The notes: generated from the sequence alone by a model not told the origin. DNA of 64,000 bases from Niebla homalea (GCA_019925105.1 JAHGAU010000008.1:1116001-1180000); one strand, 5' to 3'. Positions 11,801 through 23,805 are shown, numbered from the stretch's first letter. A program made the numbers and translations.

Positions 11801-14133
11801 TTTTGGCGTTTTGCAGCATTGTGAGGATTTTGAGCAGACTGGCTGCACCAGCCGCCGTCTCCGCGTGACCGATGTTGCCTTTGAGGGAGCCAACATTCAG
11901 GAGATGCTCTCGCTCCTTCCCTCCGAAGACCTCTCGGATACTGGCTATCTCCAACGGATCCCCCGCTTGCGTCCCCGTTCCATGTGCCTCCACATAGGAC
12001 ACTTGTTCCGGAGTGAGATTGGCTTGCCGGAGTACAGTCTGATACAACTTCTTCTGAGCTGGAGAATGCGGGATGGTGATGGAAGATGAAAGACCGCCCT
12101 GATTCGTGGCTATGCCGGGAATGACGCCGAGGATCTGATCGCCGTCCGCCATCGCCTGGCGCAGCTGCTTTAGAACCACCAACGCCCCGCCCTCGGAGCG
12201 ACAATAGCCATCTGCAGATTGATCAAACGGCTTACATTGCCCAGTCGGGCTCAGGAATCCCGCCTTGGCCAGGTCGAGGAAATTGTTCATCCCAGTCATG
12301 ATGTTGACGCCCCCGGCGAGCGCCATTGTGCACTCGCCCGTCTGCACGGCTTTGCATGCTCGATGGATCGCCACCAATGACGACGAGCACGCCGTATCCA
12401 ACACCTCAGACGGACCGCTCCAGCCGAAATAGTAGCTAATCCTGCCGCAGAGAAAGGCTCTGATCGTCCCCGTGGACGTATACGCTGTCGGCGGATGAGC
12501 GTTCGTGTTGTCCAGGTACTCGGCAAAGCTGGCCCCGATAAAGCACCCCACTGGATCCCCCGCCTCCCGCTTATGCGATGCCAGGTAGCCGCTCGAGTCC
12601 ATGGCTTGGAAGGCCAGCTCCAAGAGCACCCGTTGCTGCGGATCCATGTTCAGCGCCTCCTTGGGGTTCGTCCCGAAAAACGCGTGGTCATAGTTCCCTA
12701 CCTGGTCGATGAAGTTGCCGTAGAATTTCCGCTTCTCTGTGAACTTGCGATCCTGGCTCGCGCGGAAGCTGCCCGGTAGGTCGAATCTATCTGTGGGCAC
12801 CTCTGTGTGCTGCGATGTGCCGCTGGAGATGAGATCCCACAACTCGTCCATGCTTGATGCGCCTGGTAAGCGGCAGGAGGCTCCGGTGATGGCAATAGCG
12901 TCTTTGGAGTAGGCGTAGGAGTTGTCGGGGTTGTTGTCGCGTGCTGCGTGCGTGGTTTCTGCGATCAGGCTTTGCACTTCCACTTTGGTGATTTGGAGTT
13001 GGTGCTTGTGAAATGGTGAGAGCGGGATGCAGTCGCCTATCCCGAATGTCGCGAAGTTGTGGGTGCGACGACCTGTCAGGTCGAGATCTTTGGCCATTTC
13101 GGTCAGAAGGCTGAACCATTCACATCGTGAGGCGAGGATCACGCTGACGATTTCGTTGGTTAGTGAGCCCTCGGTTATCAAGGCGCCCGTCTTGTTCGAT
13201 CGCACGGGAACTTCCAATCTGCTCGCTTGAGGAAGTTGGAAGAGTTCAATCCTATCACACAGCTGGCAGAGTTCATGGGCCAGGTCTGCGTTCTCGGGAT
13301 TGTGCACTTTACCCCTGATATGCATTTCTTGCACCAGAAAACCCTGTTCTCGTGCGTATGCTTGGAGTTTCAGCAGTACGGGCACTGGGCCTACGACGCT
13401 GATTGTTTTCGGATCCGTGATGGCCGAAATATACGCCTGTCAATTTTCCACACCATCAGTAACAAGGGGAGAAAGAAAGCATGAAAGCATTGCTCACCCC
13501 AGGGAAGTTCTCCACCAGGCCCTCCCCCTGCCCAACCTTCTTCACCCGTACCACAATCGTTGTGGCTCCAGGTACGCTCTCATCGTCCCCCAATTCCCCA
13601 TACGCCCCAATGGCCAGCGCGATTCTCAAAGCCACGCACGCATTCTCCACCACCTCCTCCTCCGTCTTCGAACATGCGACCGCTACACCCGGCGGCAGGC
13701 CTCCACAGTACCCTTGAATCCCGCCGCCGGCTTTCAGCTGCTCCAGGAATTGCGCATGCGTCACCCCATGCAGTTCCAGGTACTGGAAATACTGGCACAC
13801 CTGCATCACCACCAGCAACGGCAGCGTCATGATCCCGGACATCTTGTCGGCCACCTTGCCCGATTTCCCCGTCTCGATCCATTCGGATAGGTTGGCGAGG
13901 TAGCGCGGGCCCTGGCCTAGGTCCGCGATGTCGGTGCGCTGGACGGCGAGGTGGGGTGACCAGACTTTGTCGTGCAAGGTGGAGATGGCGGTGGTGAAGG
14001 TGGGGTGGAGGAGTGGGTGGCGGGTCAGGTAGCTGTGGAGCGAGTTCAGGTAGGCTTCTGAGGGGGCTTTGGATTGCGGGCAGAACACTGCGGCAGAGGC
14101 GATTGGATGGGTTGGTGCTGTGGTGGGAGGCAT
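5834..14133 (-). CDS. non-reducing polyketide synthase SAT-KS-AT-PT-ACP-ACP-CMeT-TE
   Basis: Iterative type I PKS, 2629 residues in five exons: 14133-13498, 13436-7097, 6924-6553, 6449-6367, 6292-5834; all joins keep frame. Domains (approximate residues): SAT 1-380 with GYCGG; KS 391-809 with Cys562 in DTACSSS, His697 in EAHGTGT and His736 in NIGH; malonyl transferase 913-1220 with Ser1004 in GHSFGE; product template 1319-1614 with His1340 and Asp1521; ACP1 with Ser1715 in GVDSL; ACP2 with Ser1828 in GIDSL; C-methyltransferase 1924-2279 with LEVGAGFGG; alpha/beta hydrolase 2290-2629 with HGGGH, Ser2413 in GWSTGG, Asp2566, His2598. Every active site is intact and there are no reducing domains. 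Inferred product: C-methylated orsellinate-type acid or depside. It is divergent from the P450 at 15298. The start follows an ACC context and leads directly into the SAT fold. Confidence 0.93.
6925..7096 (-). other. PKS intron 2 containing a hexanucleotide microsatellite
   Basis: A 172-bp intron with donor GTATGA and acceptor CCAG, placed between the CMeT and hydrolase domains. On the + strand it contains about nine units of GGGAAA (6985-7050), which read as a CCCTTT pyrimidine tract in the transcript. Retention of this intron would add about eleven codons and then a stop, giving a PKS without its release domain. Confidence 0.8.
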
Positions 14134-15297
14134 GGTTTGGTTGGTGGGTCCGTGCTGTTGAGAGCAACTTGGGAGGAGATGTTCAGACGATCGGGTTTAT
14201 TGCGGTCGTGTGGGTCTTCCCCTTCAGAGTTTGCTCTTCTTGTCAATGAACGCTATTGGCGAAGAGTATCAACGAATGCTACTGGCGAAGAGGGTCAACG
14301 AACGCCACTGGCGAAGAGGATCAATGATATCACGCTCGATTTAAGGGTCAACTCGAGATCTTCCTCTCGGTCACGAGATAATCGGCTGTCCTTTCGAAAC
14401 ACTCAGGAGACTACTGTGGAAGCGGTGTCTATCATGGTTGGGTCCTAGAAGGCTTTATTATTCGCTCCGGATTGATTGACGGTAAGCTTAAAGGCGTCCA
14501 TGCCAGCTGAAGCAAGCGTATTGGCTCATATCAAGTCTGGGCCTTCACAGGCTTTACTGTTCACTCAACTTGATTGAGGTAGGCTTGGAAGCGTCCAAGT
14601 CACGTCGGCCAATCTTATGCGCTGAAGACCAATAGATCCTCTTCAGGACGAAGCGGCGTCCATACATGACTAGAACAGGTACACAGCATGCCCTATCCGC
14701 ATTCCGAGTTGGCCGATGAAGCATTTCGCTACGGAGACTCCATTTCGGTCCTACCTTGATGGAGTCCCTACAAGATGCGAACCGAAACGCGGGTACGTTC
14801 CCTCGGCTTTTCGGTGGATTTCTCCCCGCGACTGTTTCGTTTTCGTCGGTGGTTTTGCTTTATGTCGCAAGGATATGATGGTTCCGTTCGATAGCATTGC
14901 AACGTTTGCTTCTCAATCATTCTCTGGGAACAGGCTGGCTACGACAAGGCGCCAATTTTCAAGACATCTTCTACGGGTCTGAAGATCCATTTGCATTCTG
15001 GTAAGTCACATCTGGGAGAGGTCCGGCCCTTCTCAGTCTCCGTCAGACGAATAGCTGTGGAGGCTCGAGAAAGAGAAAGACCTCTGGCAACACCTTTGCC
15101 GTCGATGTTCCGCTTACTCTCCCCCTGCATCCATCATGTCTTTCAATTTCGTGGCAACGATGGCTGCCGCATTTCAAAATCTCTCTTCCCTTGACGATAA
15201 CACAGCTTATAAAGTCTCTGATAAGGTGTGTGCAGTAACTCCATACTTTGACCTCCCATTCTCTACGAACCTATCAAGACCAATACAGAGCAGCAAG
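14134..15297. promoter_or_regulatory. divergent promoter region of PKS and first P450
   Basis: A 1164-bp head-to-head spacer. It contains a 26-bp unit repeated three times (14243-14320) with core CTGGCGAAGAGG, and two imperfect 59-61 bp direct repeats (14440-14500 and 14539-14597) sharing AGGCTTTA, TTGATTGA and GCGTCCA, with a shorter third trace near 14640-14668. An in-frame upstream ATG at 15136 could extend the P450 by 54 residues, but the added sequence does not look like a P450 N-terminus and may be 5' UTR. Regulation by a cluster-specific factor is plausible but inferred. Confidence 0.55.
14243..14320. repeat. 26-bp tandem repeat, three units
   Basis: Units 14243-14268, 14269-14294 and 14295-14320, each TCAA(T/C)GAA(C/T)GC(T/C)A(T/C)TGGCG followed by AAGAG and two variable bases. 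The units differ mainly by C/T transitions. They lie about 110 bp upstream of the PKS start, so they may be factor-binding sites. Confidence 0.85.
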
Positions 15298-17079
15298 ATG
15301 TTGACATTCACGGACACGCCCTTCTCATGGCCTCCTTCCGGTAGCCAAATCTACAATGCTGCATTCGCTCTTTTCATTCCGCCTGCATTTGCTCTTTTCT
15401 TACTTGTGAGTCCGCCTACCTACGGATTCATCTTCAGCTTCGAGCTGAAAGGAGCTCTCAGTATTACGCTGTTCGTGCCATCTACAATGTCTACTTTCAC
15501 CCGCTGTCCAAATACCCAGGCCCCAAGTCAACTGCTATCTCGCGGTTGCCACTGATCTGGTCCACTATCAAAGGAGAAACATGGCAATTTACAGGCAAAT
15601 TGCACGATCAATACGGTGCCATTGTCAGGGTTGCCCCAGATGAGATTGCGACGACACGTTCGGGCGCGTGGAAGGACATCTACACCCCAAAGCCACTTCT
15701 ACTCAAGGACCCATTCAGCCAGACACCCCCTATGAACGGCGCCGACTCACTCTTCACCGCTGCCGGGGATACACATCATCGAATGAGGAAAAACTTCATC
15801 AACGCCTTCTCCGATAAAGCCCTGAAAGACCAAAACCCCATCATTACCAATTACGCCAACCTCTTGATATCTCGTCTTCGCCGGGAAATTGGCAAGAACG
15901 CTGGTGGCAAAGTCGATATGGCCAAATTCTACGGCTACGCAACCCTCGACATCATCGCTGACCTCACCTTCGGAGAATCCTTTTACGGCTTAGAGGGCGA
16001 CAACGAGCACTCCTGGATCCTCGGCTTCTTTCTCGGCGCCAAGTTCGGCTCCGTTAGGAACAGCTTATCCCGCTACCACCCACTCGACAAGATCTTCGGC
16101 TGGATCTTCCTCCGCCTTACGGCCAAGAACCGCGCCACGAGCTGGCGGATCGCCACCGACAAGATTTCCCGTCGCTTGGAAATGGGGGATCTAGGTCCGA
16201 CAAGATCAGACTTCATCACTCCCGTCGTTGGGAGGCTGGACGAGACGCAGCAGAAAGGTGTCACGCGGAAGGAGCTGAACACAAATGCCCTTGCTGTGGT
16301 GATCGCGGGATGTCAATTGCCGACGGTGGCATTGGCCACAGCCACGTACCTCCTCATGCGGTATCCGGAGACGTTGGCGCTGCTGACCGAGGAGATTCGA
16401 ACGAGTTTCAACAGCGAGGCTGAGATCACCGTTCCGTCTACGATGAATTTGCCATATCTCAATGCGGTGATCAATGAGACGCTGCGGATTCATCATCCAA
16501 CGCCGAGCAATCTTCCTAGGATTATTCCGCCTGGGGGCCTGGTGGTTGATGGTAATTGGTATCCTGAAGGGGTTCGTGACATCTCCTCTATTCACCTTCT
16601 ACGATGATGGCACCGGTCGAAGCTAATTTCTGGGGGCTTGCAGAACATTATCGGCGTCAACCTGCAGAATATTCAGAACTTCAAGGACAATTGGGTGGAG
16701 CCGCGCGTGTTCCATCCTGAGAGATTTCTCCCTGCGGACGATGCGAGATATGACAAGCGATTTGCGAGTGATGACAGGCAGGCTTTCCAGCCCTTCTCTG
16801 TCGGTGGGAGGAACTGTATGGGTGGCAAGTAAGTCTTCTACTCCGAATCAGATCCAATACAGTCTGCTTCCTCGGCCATCATAACTTTCTGCAGTCTGAC
16901 ACACAGCTACAACTAGGGTCTTCCTTGCAGAAGCGTGCTTGATTCTGTCAAAGATGATGTGGAATTTCGATCTGCAAATGTCTGATCCAAATGATTGGGA
17001 TTGGATGAAGCAGAGTGCTTATCTTTTCTTCGAGCCGAAGGCACTGGTGGTCAAATTACGGGAGAAAAGCATAGCATAG
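15298..17079 (+). CDS. cytochrome P450 with altered I-helix (TRI11/CYP65-like)
   Basis: Predicted 521-residue ER-anchored monooxygenase; exons 15298-15405, 15462-16571, 16644-16828, 16917-17079. An N-terminal hydrophobic segment (about residues 16-37) is followed by the YFHPLSKYPGP hinge. Also seen: ETLR (375-378), PERF (431-434), and the haem loop FSVGGRNCMGG with axial Cys464. The I-helix reads AGCQLPT (318-324) where AG-x-(E/D)-T-T is usual, so the acid-alcohol pair is replaced by Gln-Leu. Sequence style recalls isotrichodermin C-15 hydroxylase-type fungal P450s. The donor of intron 2 (GTTCGT) is weak but keeps frame. Divergent from the PKS. Likely role: oxidise the PKS product, for example a methyl group or ring carbon; the substrate is inferred only. 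The start codon is uncertain (alternative at 15136). Confidence 0.88.
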
Positions 17080-17687
17080 GGATTCGACGGTCGCCCCCTG
17101 AGGATATTCAACATATCTGTAGGTAACAGGATCTCTCCTGCTTCGACGGCATTCGCCGAGCACTTCCCAGCCTTGCACTGTAATGACTTGAATGCTACGA
17201 TGGTTACCTGACCAGCTTGTATCCTGCACTTCTCCTGACTGCTTGATACTTGTTTGAGCAATCTGGTGTGGAGCAGCATGTTTGAAATGATAGGACGTCG
17301 TATCAAATCGAAAGCACCGAATTTATCTCATGCAGGACGATGACATGGTAACGCTCATGCGGCACGGATCGCACAGCGTTCCAGAATGTATTAGGGTCCC
17401 AATGATTCATGCATCAATACAACGATGTGTGCACTGCATCTCAACCAAGCTCGAGCTAGGAGCATATTCGGCTTCGGCAAGATACGAATCCATCATGCAC
17501 GAATCCCCCGAACATTCCGTCTCTCAAATACCAGTGCCGACCGAACCAAAGCCCCGATTATACCAGCTAGAGTTCTGAGGGACGGGCCTACCTAGCCAGT
17601 CTGGACCCTCACCATTACCCAAGAGAAGTCTTCTTCCCAAGAAAAGTCTACTTCCCAAAGACACAAGCGATAGCAGCAATCATCACA
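17080..17687. other. intergenic region between the two P450 genes
   Basis: A 608-bp spacer holding the 3' end of the first P450 and the promoter of the second. Open frames on both strands are short and unrelated to known proteins. The last 60 bp repeat AGAAGTCTTCTTCCCAAGAA and AAAAGTCTACTTCCCAAAGA, a short direct repeat in the presumed 5' UTR. Confidence 0.5.
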
Positions 17688-19535
17688 ATGGTAACCTTCG
17701 ACATACCCGCCGCCGCCGCCACCGCCCTCGACATCGTCGCAGCATGGCCCATCACCACCTTCGCCACTACCTCCCTCCTCTACCTCACCGCTCTCTACAC
17801 CCACCGCCTCTTCTTCCATCCTCTGTCCAAGTTTCCCGGCCCCCGCCTCGCCGCCATCACGCTCTGGTACGAGTTCTACTACGACTTCTGGCTCGGCGGC
17901 CAGTACCTCTTCCGCATCCGCGACATGCACGCCCGCTACGGTCCCGTCGTGCGCATCACGCCCGACGAACTCCACATCAACGACCCATCCTTCCTCCCCG
18001 AGCTCATGCCCACGGGCGGCCGACGCCGGGACAAGTACTCCCGTATGATCCAAGTCTTCGGCTTCTCCCAGACGGCCGGGGCGACGGCCGACCATGCCGT
18101 GCACCGGACGAGGCGGGCGGCGATGAGCAAGATGTTCAGCAAGGAGAGCGTGAGGCGGTTGGAGCCGATCATGCGGGCGAACATGGAGAAGTTGGTCGGG
18201 CGATTGCGCGGGTTGAGGGAGGACGGGGCAGTGATTCAACTGCTGCCCATGTTTGGGGCCTTCACCAACGATGTGATTTCCGAGTATGCGTATGGGTTCA
18301 GCGCGAATTGGGTGCAAGGGCCGCAGTTCAACAAGGTGTTCTTTGAGATGGTGAGATCCATCCTCCCCTTTTTTTCCTCCTTCTTGCAAGTCGAATGGGC
18401 TGATTGTGGTTCCAGATCGACGGATTTCACGACCTGGGCGCCCTCGCCGTGCAGTTCAAATGGTTCATGCCCATGTTCGCACGTCTACCTCGCTGGGTGG
18501 TATTGAAACTCAATCCCGGATTTGGAACGTTTGTGCAATTCAGACTGGTGAGTCTCTCTTTCTCCCTTGTTGCTTCCTTCATTCGCCACACGAATCTGGC
18601 TATATTTGGTGTGCGAAAATAGCAACTATTGAGCAACATCGACCGCGTCAAGCAAGCCCACGGCCAAGGCAAGGACAGCAAGACTGTGTTCGACGAGATC
18701 CTCGACAGCAAGCTCCCCGAAGCCGACAAGCATCCTCTCCGTCTCGTCCAGGAAGCGCAGAATTTCTCAATCGCGGGTACCGAGACTACATCTTGGATCC
18801 TGAGTGTGAGTGCCATCAGGAACAAAATTCACCCCCGAAATGACACACCCTTTTGAAACAATCTAGATCATGACGGTCCACCTCCTCTCCAACCCCCCGA
18901 TCCTCCGCCGCTTACGCCAGGAGCTGATCACGGCCATTCCCGATCCCCTCAACCAGCCCTCCATCCGCGAGATCGAACAGCTCCCATACCTCTCCGCCGT
19001 CATCACCGAAGGCCTTCGCCTCGCCATGGGCACATCCCAGCGCCAGACCCGCATCAGCCCCCACGAGGTGATGACATTCACAGAGAGCGCGAGCGAGAGG
19101 GTATGGCATATTCCTCCTGGTGTAAGTTCTCCCCCCTTTTCCCCCTGTTGGATATGAAATGGAAGATTGATTGTGACGACAAAGTCACCCGTGGGCATGG
19201 CCGCGCCGCTGATCCACCTCAACCCGGCCGTCTTTGCCAACCCTTACACCTACGACCCTCAGCGCTTCATCGATGACCCGTCGCTGAAGCGCAACCTAAT
19301 GACTTTCTCCCTCGGGTCGAGGCAGTGTCTGGGGATGCAGTTGGCGTACACGGAGCTGTATTTGTTGCTGTCGGAGATTTGGAGGCGGTTTGGCGGCGAG
19401 GAGGAGGATAAGGGCCCCGAGGGGTGGTGGCAGCTGTGGGAGACGGATCGGTCGGATGCGGATATGGCGAGTGATCGCTTCGTGCCGTATCCGAAACAGG
19501 AGAGTAAAGGGATTAGGATTGTAGTGCGGAAGTAG
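17688..19535 (+). CDS. cytochrome P450 monooxygenase (trichodiene-oxygenase-like)
   Basis: Predicted 527-residue microsomal P450; exons 17688-18350, 18416-18547, 18623-18805, 18867-19121, 19185-19535, all introns 61-75 bp and phase 0. It starts MVTFDIPAAAA, then a membrane anchor (about 16-42) and RLFFHPLSKFPGPRLAA. Canonical motifs: AGTETT in the I-helix (316-321), EGLR (374-377), DPQRF (435-439), and haem loop FSLGSRQCLG with Cys459. All catalytic residues are present, unlike its neighbour. The N-terminal block YGPVVRITPDELHI resembles fungal CYP58/TRI4-like enzymes by recall. Same strand as the first P450, consistent with co-regulation in a PKS cluster. Predicted to hydroxylate or further oxidise the methylated aromatic product; substrate not known. 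Confidence 0.92.
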
Positions 19536-19979
19536 AGGAGAAATGGCAAGGTGAAAGGTGGGCATGGGTCACTTTCTGGGGGCCCTTGAGAGCGAGGATG
19601 AGAGGCAGCCTGTGAAGGTGAAAGGATATATTTGCTGGTCGATGCCTGTTGAAAAGACCCTGGCTGAGTGCTGAGATTGGTAACATCCCTTTTCTGGAAG
19701 TTAGACTTGTGAGATGTTATTCATTCATTGCTGTCAATTTCGGCTTTTCGTCCCTGATCTCTGGTAAACATCCTTCCTTTCGCGGAGATACCGAGGCTGC
19801 TTGAGCCGCAAAAAGGCAGATTTGATCAGGCGTCCTTTCCTCAGTTCGGAGTTACGATAGAAGATGACTGAGCAAGGGACTCGGTTCTAGTGGGTAGAGT
19901 ATGTTGATTGACAAAAGACTACCTAGCTAAGGAAAAAGGAAAATAGTAAGCCCCTGAAACCGCTCCTTCCCCCGCTTTT
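19536..19979. other. 3' flank of the cluster, no gene
   Basis: About 440 bp of GC-normal sequence downstream of the second P450 with no recognisable coding region. The composition falls abruptly to A+T-rich near 19.95-19.98 kb, marking the right edge of the gene island. Confidence 0.55.
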
Positions 19980-21755
19980 ATACCTTATTAACCTGTACTT
20001 AAAATAAAAGTATTTTACTTTATGAAAAAAAGCAACAAAACTATTATTAAAATAAATATCTATTTTTTATCTTTAATTAAGCTTTTAAGTATTTATCTTT
20101 AAATTTTATTTAATAATTTACATTATATAATATTTTACTTTAATTCTTTTCTCGGTTTTTTTTATTTTTCCTTAGTCTTATTAATACTTAAATTTACTTC
20201 TAATTTCTCTTTAAATTCTTTTATAACTTTATGTTTAAATATTTATTGATTTTCACTTATAAAGTTTATTTAATTGAAGTTTATTAATTATATTGCGTTT
20301 AAATATATTTAATTGCTTTAATTATACCTTATTTATAACTTTTTATAAAATATATTTATAATACCCTGGATTATATAATCTATATTTATAAGGATATAGA
20401 AAAGATCGGAAGCAAGGAAAGAGTAAAAGTGATAAAATAATATATAGTAATGTAAAGTAATTAAAGATAAGCCGTAGCCCTTATATAAATAAGTAAAGTA
20501 TCGGATCTATATTATAATTATACGTTATCCTCTTTCTTTGAAAAGTATATATAAAGTAATTTTAGCCTTAATTAGCCCTTTTAATATTTCTATTCTTTTA
20601 TATATTTAATCGTAAGTTTAATGCTTTTATATTCTCCCGTTTTTAACTCCTTTTATAATAAAATATTATCCTTAATACCTTTATATTCCGGACTACGTTA
20701 CCTTTATTTATATATATTTTAAATACTTATTTACCTATTTATAATATTTATTATATAACTTAAATTATCGTAAATATAAAGGTTAAAGAGGTATTAACTT
20801 AATAATAACTTACCCCAATTCCTTTTATAATAAATTTACTCCTTTAATATTACATGTTATAATTAAGTAATCTTTATTTTTTAACGCCGTTTCTATATAT
20901 ATTTATCTATTCCTTTTATAGCCTTATTTTTATATTTTACTTAATAATAATAATAAAAAATTTAATTCTTATTCTTAAAAATAATCTTCCTTATTATTTT
21001 AATACGTTTATAACGGCGACTTTAATACTTTATGTTTATTTATTTTAAGGCTTAAATGATTTTATATTTATATCTTCTTTAAGTATAATATACTTAATTT
21101 ACTTAAAAATATAATGTACTTTATTCCGTTTATTAAAAGACTATAAATACCGCCCCCTATAAGGATTAAATCTTATGACCGGTTACTATTTACTTTATTT
21201 CTTAACTTATATACTTTTAATATCTTTTTTAATCTCGTTATTATTAAGTATATCTAAAATAAGCTTATTATATAAGGTTAAGTACGTCTTAAGAAGGCTA
21301 TTGAGTAAGCTTTATTTAAATTTTATCTTATAGATTTCAATATCTCTTTTATTAAGCTGGGAAGGCGTTATAAGTCGTCGTATAATTTAGATTTATTTAT
21401 TAATATTATCTTTATATTAATTTATTATATTGATTTTATAAAAAAAATTAAGGGGTATAATAATTCATTTAAATTATTATTACTATATATATTATAGCTT
21501 AAGAAAATAAAGTAAAGGAAAGAAAAAAAATAACGAAATAGTCGTCTATTAATCCTTAAGTAGCTTTTTAATTTTTATATAAACTCTTTTAACGCTTAAT
21601 ATTATACTTAATAACCTTTCATAAAGGTATATTCCTTATTGTAACTTTCAATATTTATTTTTATTTACTTATATAATTTTCTTTTAATTAATTAATATAT
21701 TAAGTACCCTTAAGGTTATATTTACTTATAAATAAAAAATATTTTATATTCTCTT
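19980..21755. repeat. RIP-degraded retroelement DNA
   Basis: A+T-rich with very few CA/TG dinucleotides and stops in all frames. Minus-strand reading suggests retrotransposon gag/pol-like traces, but none strong enough to name. Confidence 0.5.
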
Positions 21756-21970
21756 TGTTAGAGTGCAAGCCCCTCTGGGGTGGTTGGAAGGTAAAGGGTA
21801 TATTACGTATAATTGAAGACATTAAAGTACAGAAGTATAGGAGTAAAAGGGCCGAAGGCCTTAATATACCCAGTCGGTGATACTCCTTGTGCCGGACTAA
21901 CCCCGGGCTTAACCCGGGGTAGGCCCGGTAAAGTTTATACCTTAACTATTAATACCTTTGAACCCTAATA
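21756..21970 (+). mobile_element. possible LTR
   Basis: GC-richer patch beginning TGTTAGAG and ending near CCCTAATA, with internal palindromes (CCCCGGG...CCCGGGG, GGGCCGAAGGCC). LTR-like in start, end and length (about 215 bp), but no TSD and no partner copy is seen here. Low confidence. Confidence 0.3.
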
Positions 21971-22253
21971 CTACCCCCCTAAGAAAGGCTCGCCCTTAAG
22001 CCTATAAGCACGTTAAAAAGGAAAAAATTTAAAATTTAAAATTATCCTTTTTACCCGTTACTGGTTGACCGGATAACTAATAAAAGAATAGTAAGGGTAA
22101 TATCGGAGCAGTAACCTTTATAATAAGCCCTGAAACGCGATTTCGTCCGGGGGGTTCCGGGGCAGGTATCGTTTTTTGCGATTTACCCCTTTTTTAAAAT
22201 ATTTTTAACTTTCTTACCTTTTATATTAAATTTACATTAATAAGGGGGTATAG

Positions 22254-23805
22254 TGTGGCGTGCTTAGTATAAAGGGTAAAATGTATGTGATATATATGAT
22301 TGTTTTCTAGAACTACCTATGTGGGTATTATATATATAAAGGTGCGCACTAAGTAAGCGGGACAAGGTAGAGCCGCTCCGCTCCGGTAAAACTGAGACTT
22401 AACTCCAGTTAAGATCATAATAATTTATTATTAATAAAAAAATGCTCTTGCCTTAAAAGTAATCTATTATTAAAATCACTATAAGCACTGGTCCCGGACG
22501 TAGGTATACCTTTATTAAAGGTCCGAGTAAGTGCAGAAGGGAAACGGTAAGGTGGTAGTAGAGTATTAAGGCATGGTGGTGGGTGAAAGTTGAAAAATCG
22601 AGAAAAAATCAAGCCGAAAATTTGTCGTGGATATACCCGGTTTATAGTCGTGAATTTATAAGCTTTAAATCGCTCAAAACCAACGTCTCCGAGGTATTAC
22701 CGAGTAAGGTATTACCGGATTATTTATAATCCGTATTATAGTAAAGAAAACAAAGGTAAAAGCCTAATAACCGTAAGTTACTCCAGAAGTAAATATTATA
22801 AAAGTAAAAGGCTTAATGTTAAAACTATATTAAACTTATTAAGGATAGTGGTAACATTGTAATAATAGTATTAATAAGCTTTTTAAGATAACGTATAACG
22901 TATAAGCCGGTATATTTATAATCCACTTTTTCCCTGAATCTCAGTACTATAGGTATACGCTATGGCTTAGGTGCTTATTGCTAAACCGTCTATAATTGGA
23001 TTTACTAAGGGGTTTATAGTATAGGTAATGGAGAAGTATCGGTTACTTATATTTGCCGTAATATTACAAAGGTTTTGCCTACTATATATAAGAATCTCTT
23101 TTTGAACTCTTTTATCTAAAGCCGTATATTGGTATTAATACCGGCTTTTATTATTTTATTAAGTAACTCGTACCATTCTTAAGCCTTGTTTTAAAGGTAT
23201 TAATTAACGTATTATAAATTAATATCGTCGGTAAAAAGGCAGATAATAAAGCTAAAGACGTTATAAATAAGAGGACTAAAAATAAGATCTTCTAACGGTA
23301 TTTTTAAAAGTATTAATATAGATTTAAGTATAAAGTAATTCAGGAGTCGCTTAAATTACTCGTTATTAAAGGTAAGTATCATTGTAATAATATTATTATC
23401 TGGCCTACTGAAAAGGACGAATTTGATCTCGGCTTCGTTAAACCGTATTAATTATCTGTTTACTGGATCGATATAGGTAATAATAACCGGTAATAAAATT
23501 GCTGGTGGAGAGACTCTCGTCGACTTTACTGGGCTTATCGCGTTTACTGCGTTATCTGAATCTGAGATCTTCGTAATAACGTTTAGACGTTTATTATAAT
23601 AATAATTACTGCGATCTTATGCTATTGCTATTAAATTATAACGTACTTAATATAAAGGGTAAAATGTATATAATATATATGATTATTTTATAGAACTACC
23701 TATGTGGGTATTACATATATAAAGGTGCGCGCCAAGCAAGCGGGACAAGGTAGAGCCGCTCCGCTCCGGTAGGGCTGAGACTCAGCTCCAGCTGAGATCC
23801 TAACA
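22254..23805 (+). mobile_element. complete short non-coding LTR element, family B
   Basis: Two 169-bp direct LTRs (22254-22422 and 23637-23805), differing mainly by G-to-A/C-to-T changes. They share GGTGCGC...CAAG...GCGGGACAAGG and the end GAGATCCTAACA. The 1.2-kb interior has no reverse transcriptase, integrase or long frame. Its 22.6-kb segment (AGTCGTGAATTTATAAGC, AAATCGCT, GAGGTATT) is homologous to the interiors of families A and C. Flanks TATAG / TATAC give an imperfect 5-bp duplication. Interpreted as a TRIM- or LARD-like non-autonomous element. Confidence 0.8.

Noticed and set aside
7076..13890. Many plus-strand frames within the PKS
   Set aside because: Antisense shadows of the PKS; none has a domain or regular gene structure.
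14716..14982. 88-codon frame in the divergent promoter
   Set aside because: Single short frame with no homology I recognise; region better explained as promoter/5' UTR.
15136..15297. Upstream start for the first P450
   Set aside because: In frame, but the extra residues precede an already typical P450 membrane anchor; kept only as an alternative.
17592..18389. 265-codon minus-strand frame
   Set aside because: Antisense to exon 1 of the second P450, His/Glu/Gly-rich shadow composition.
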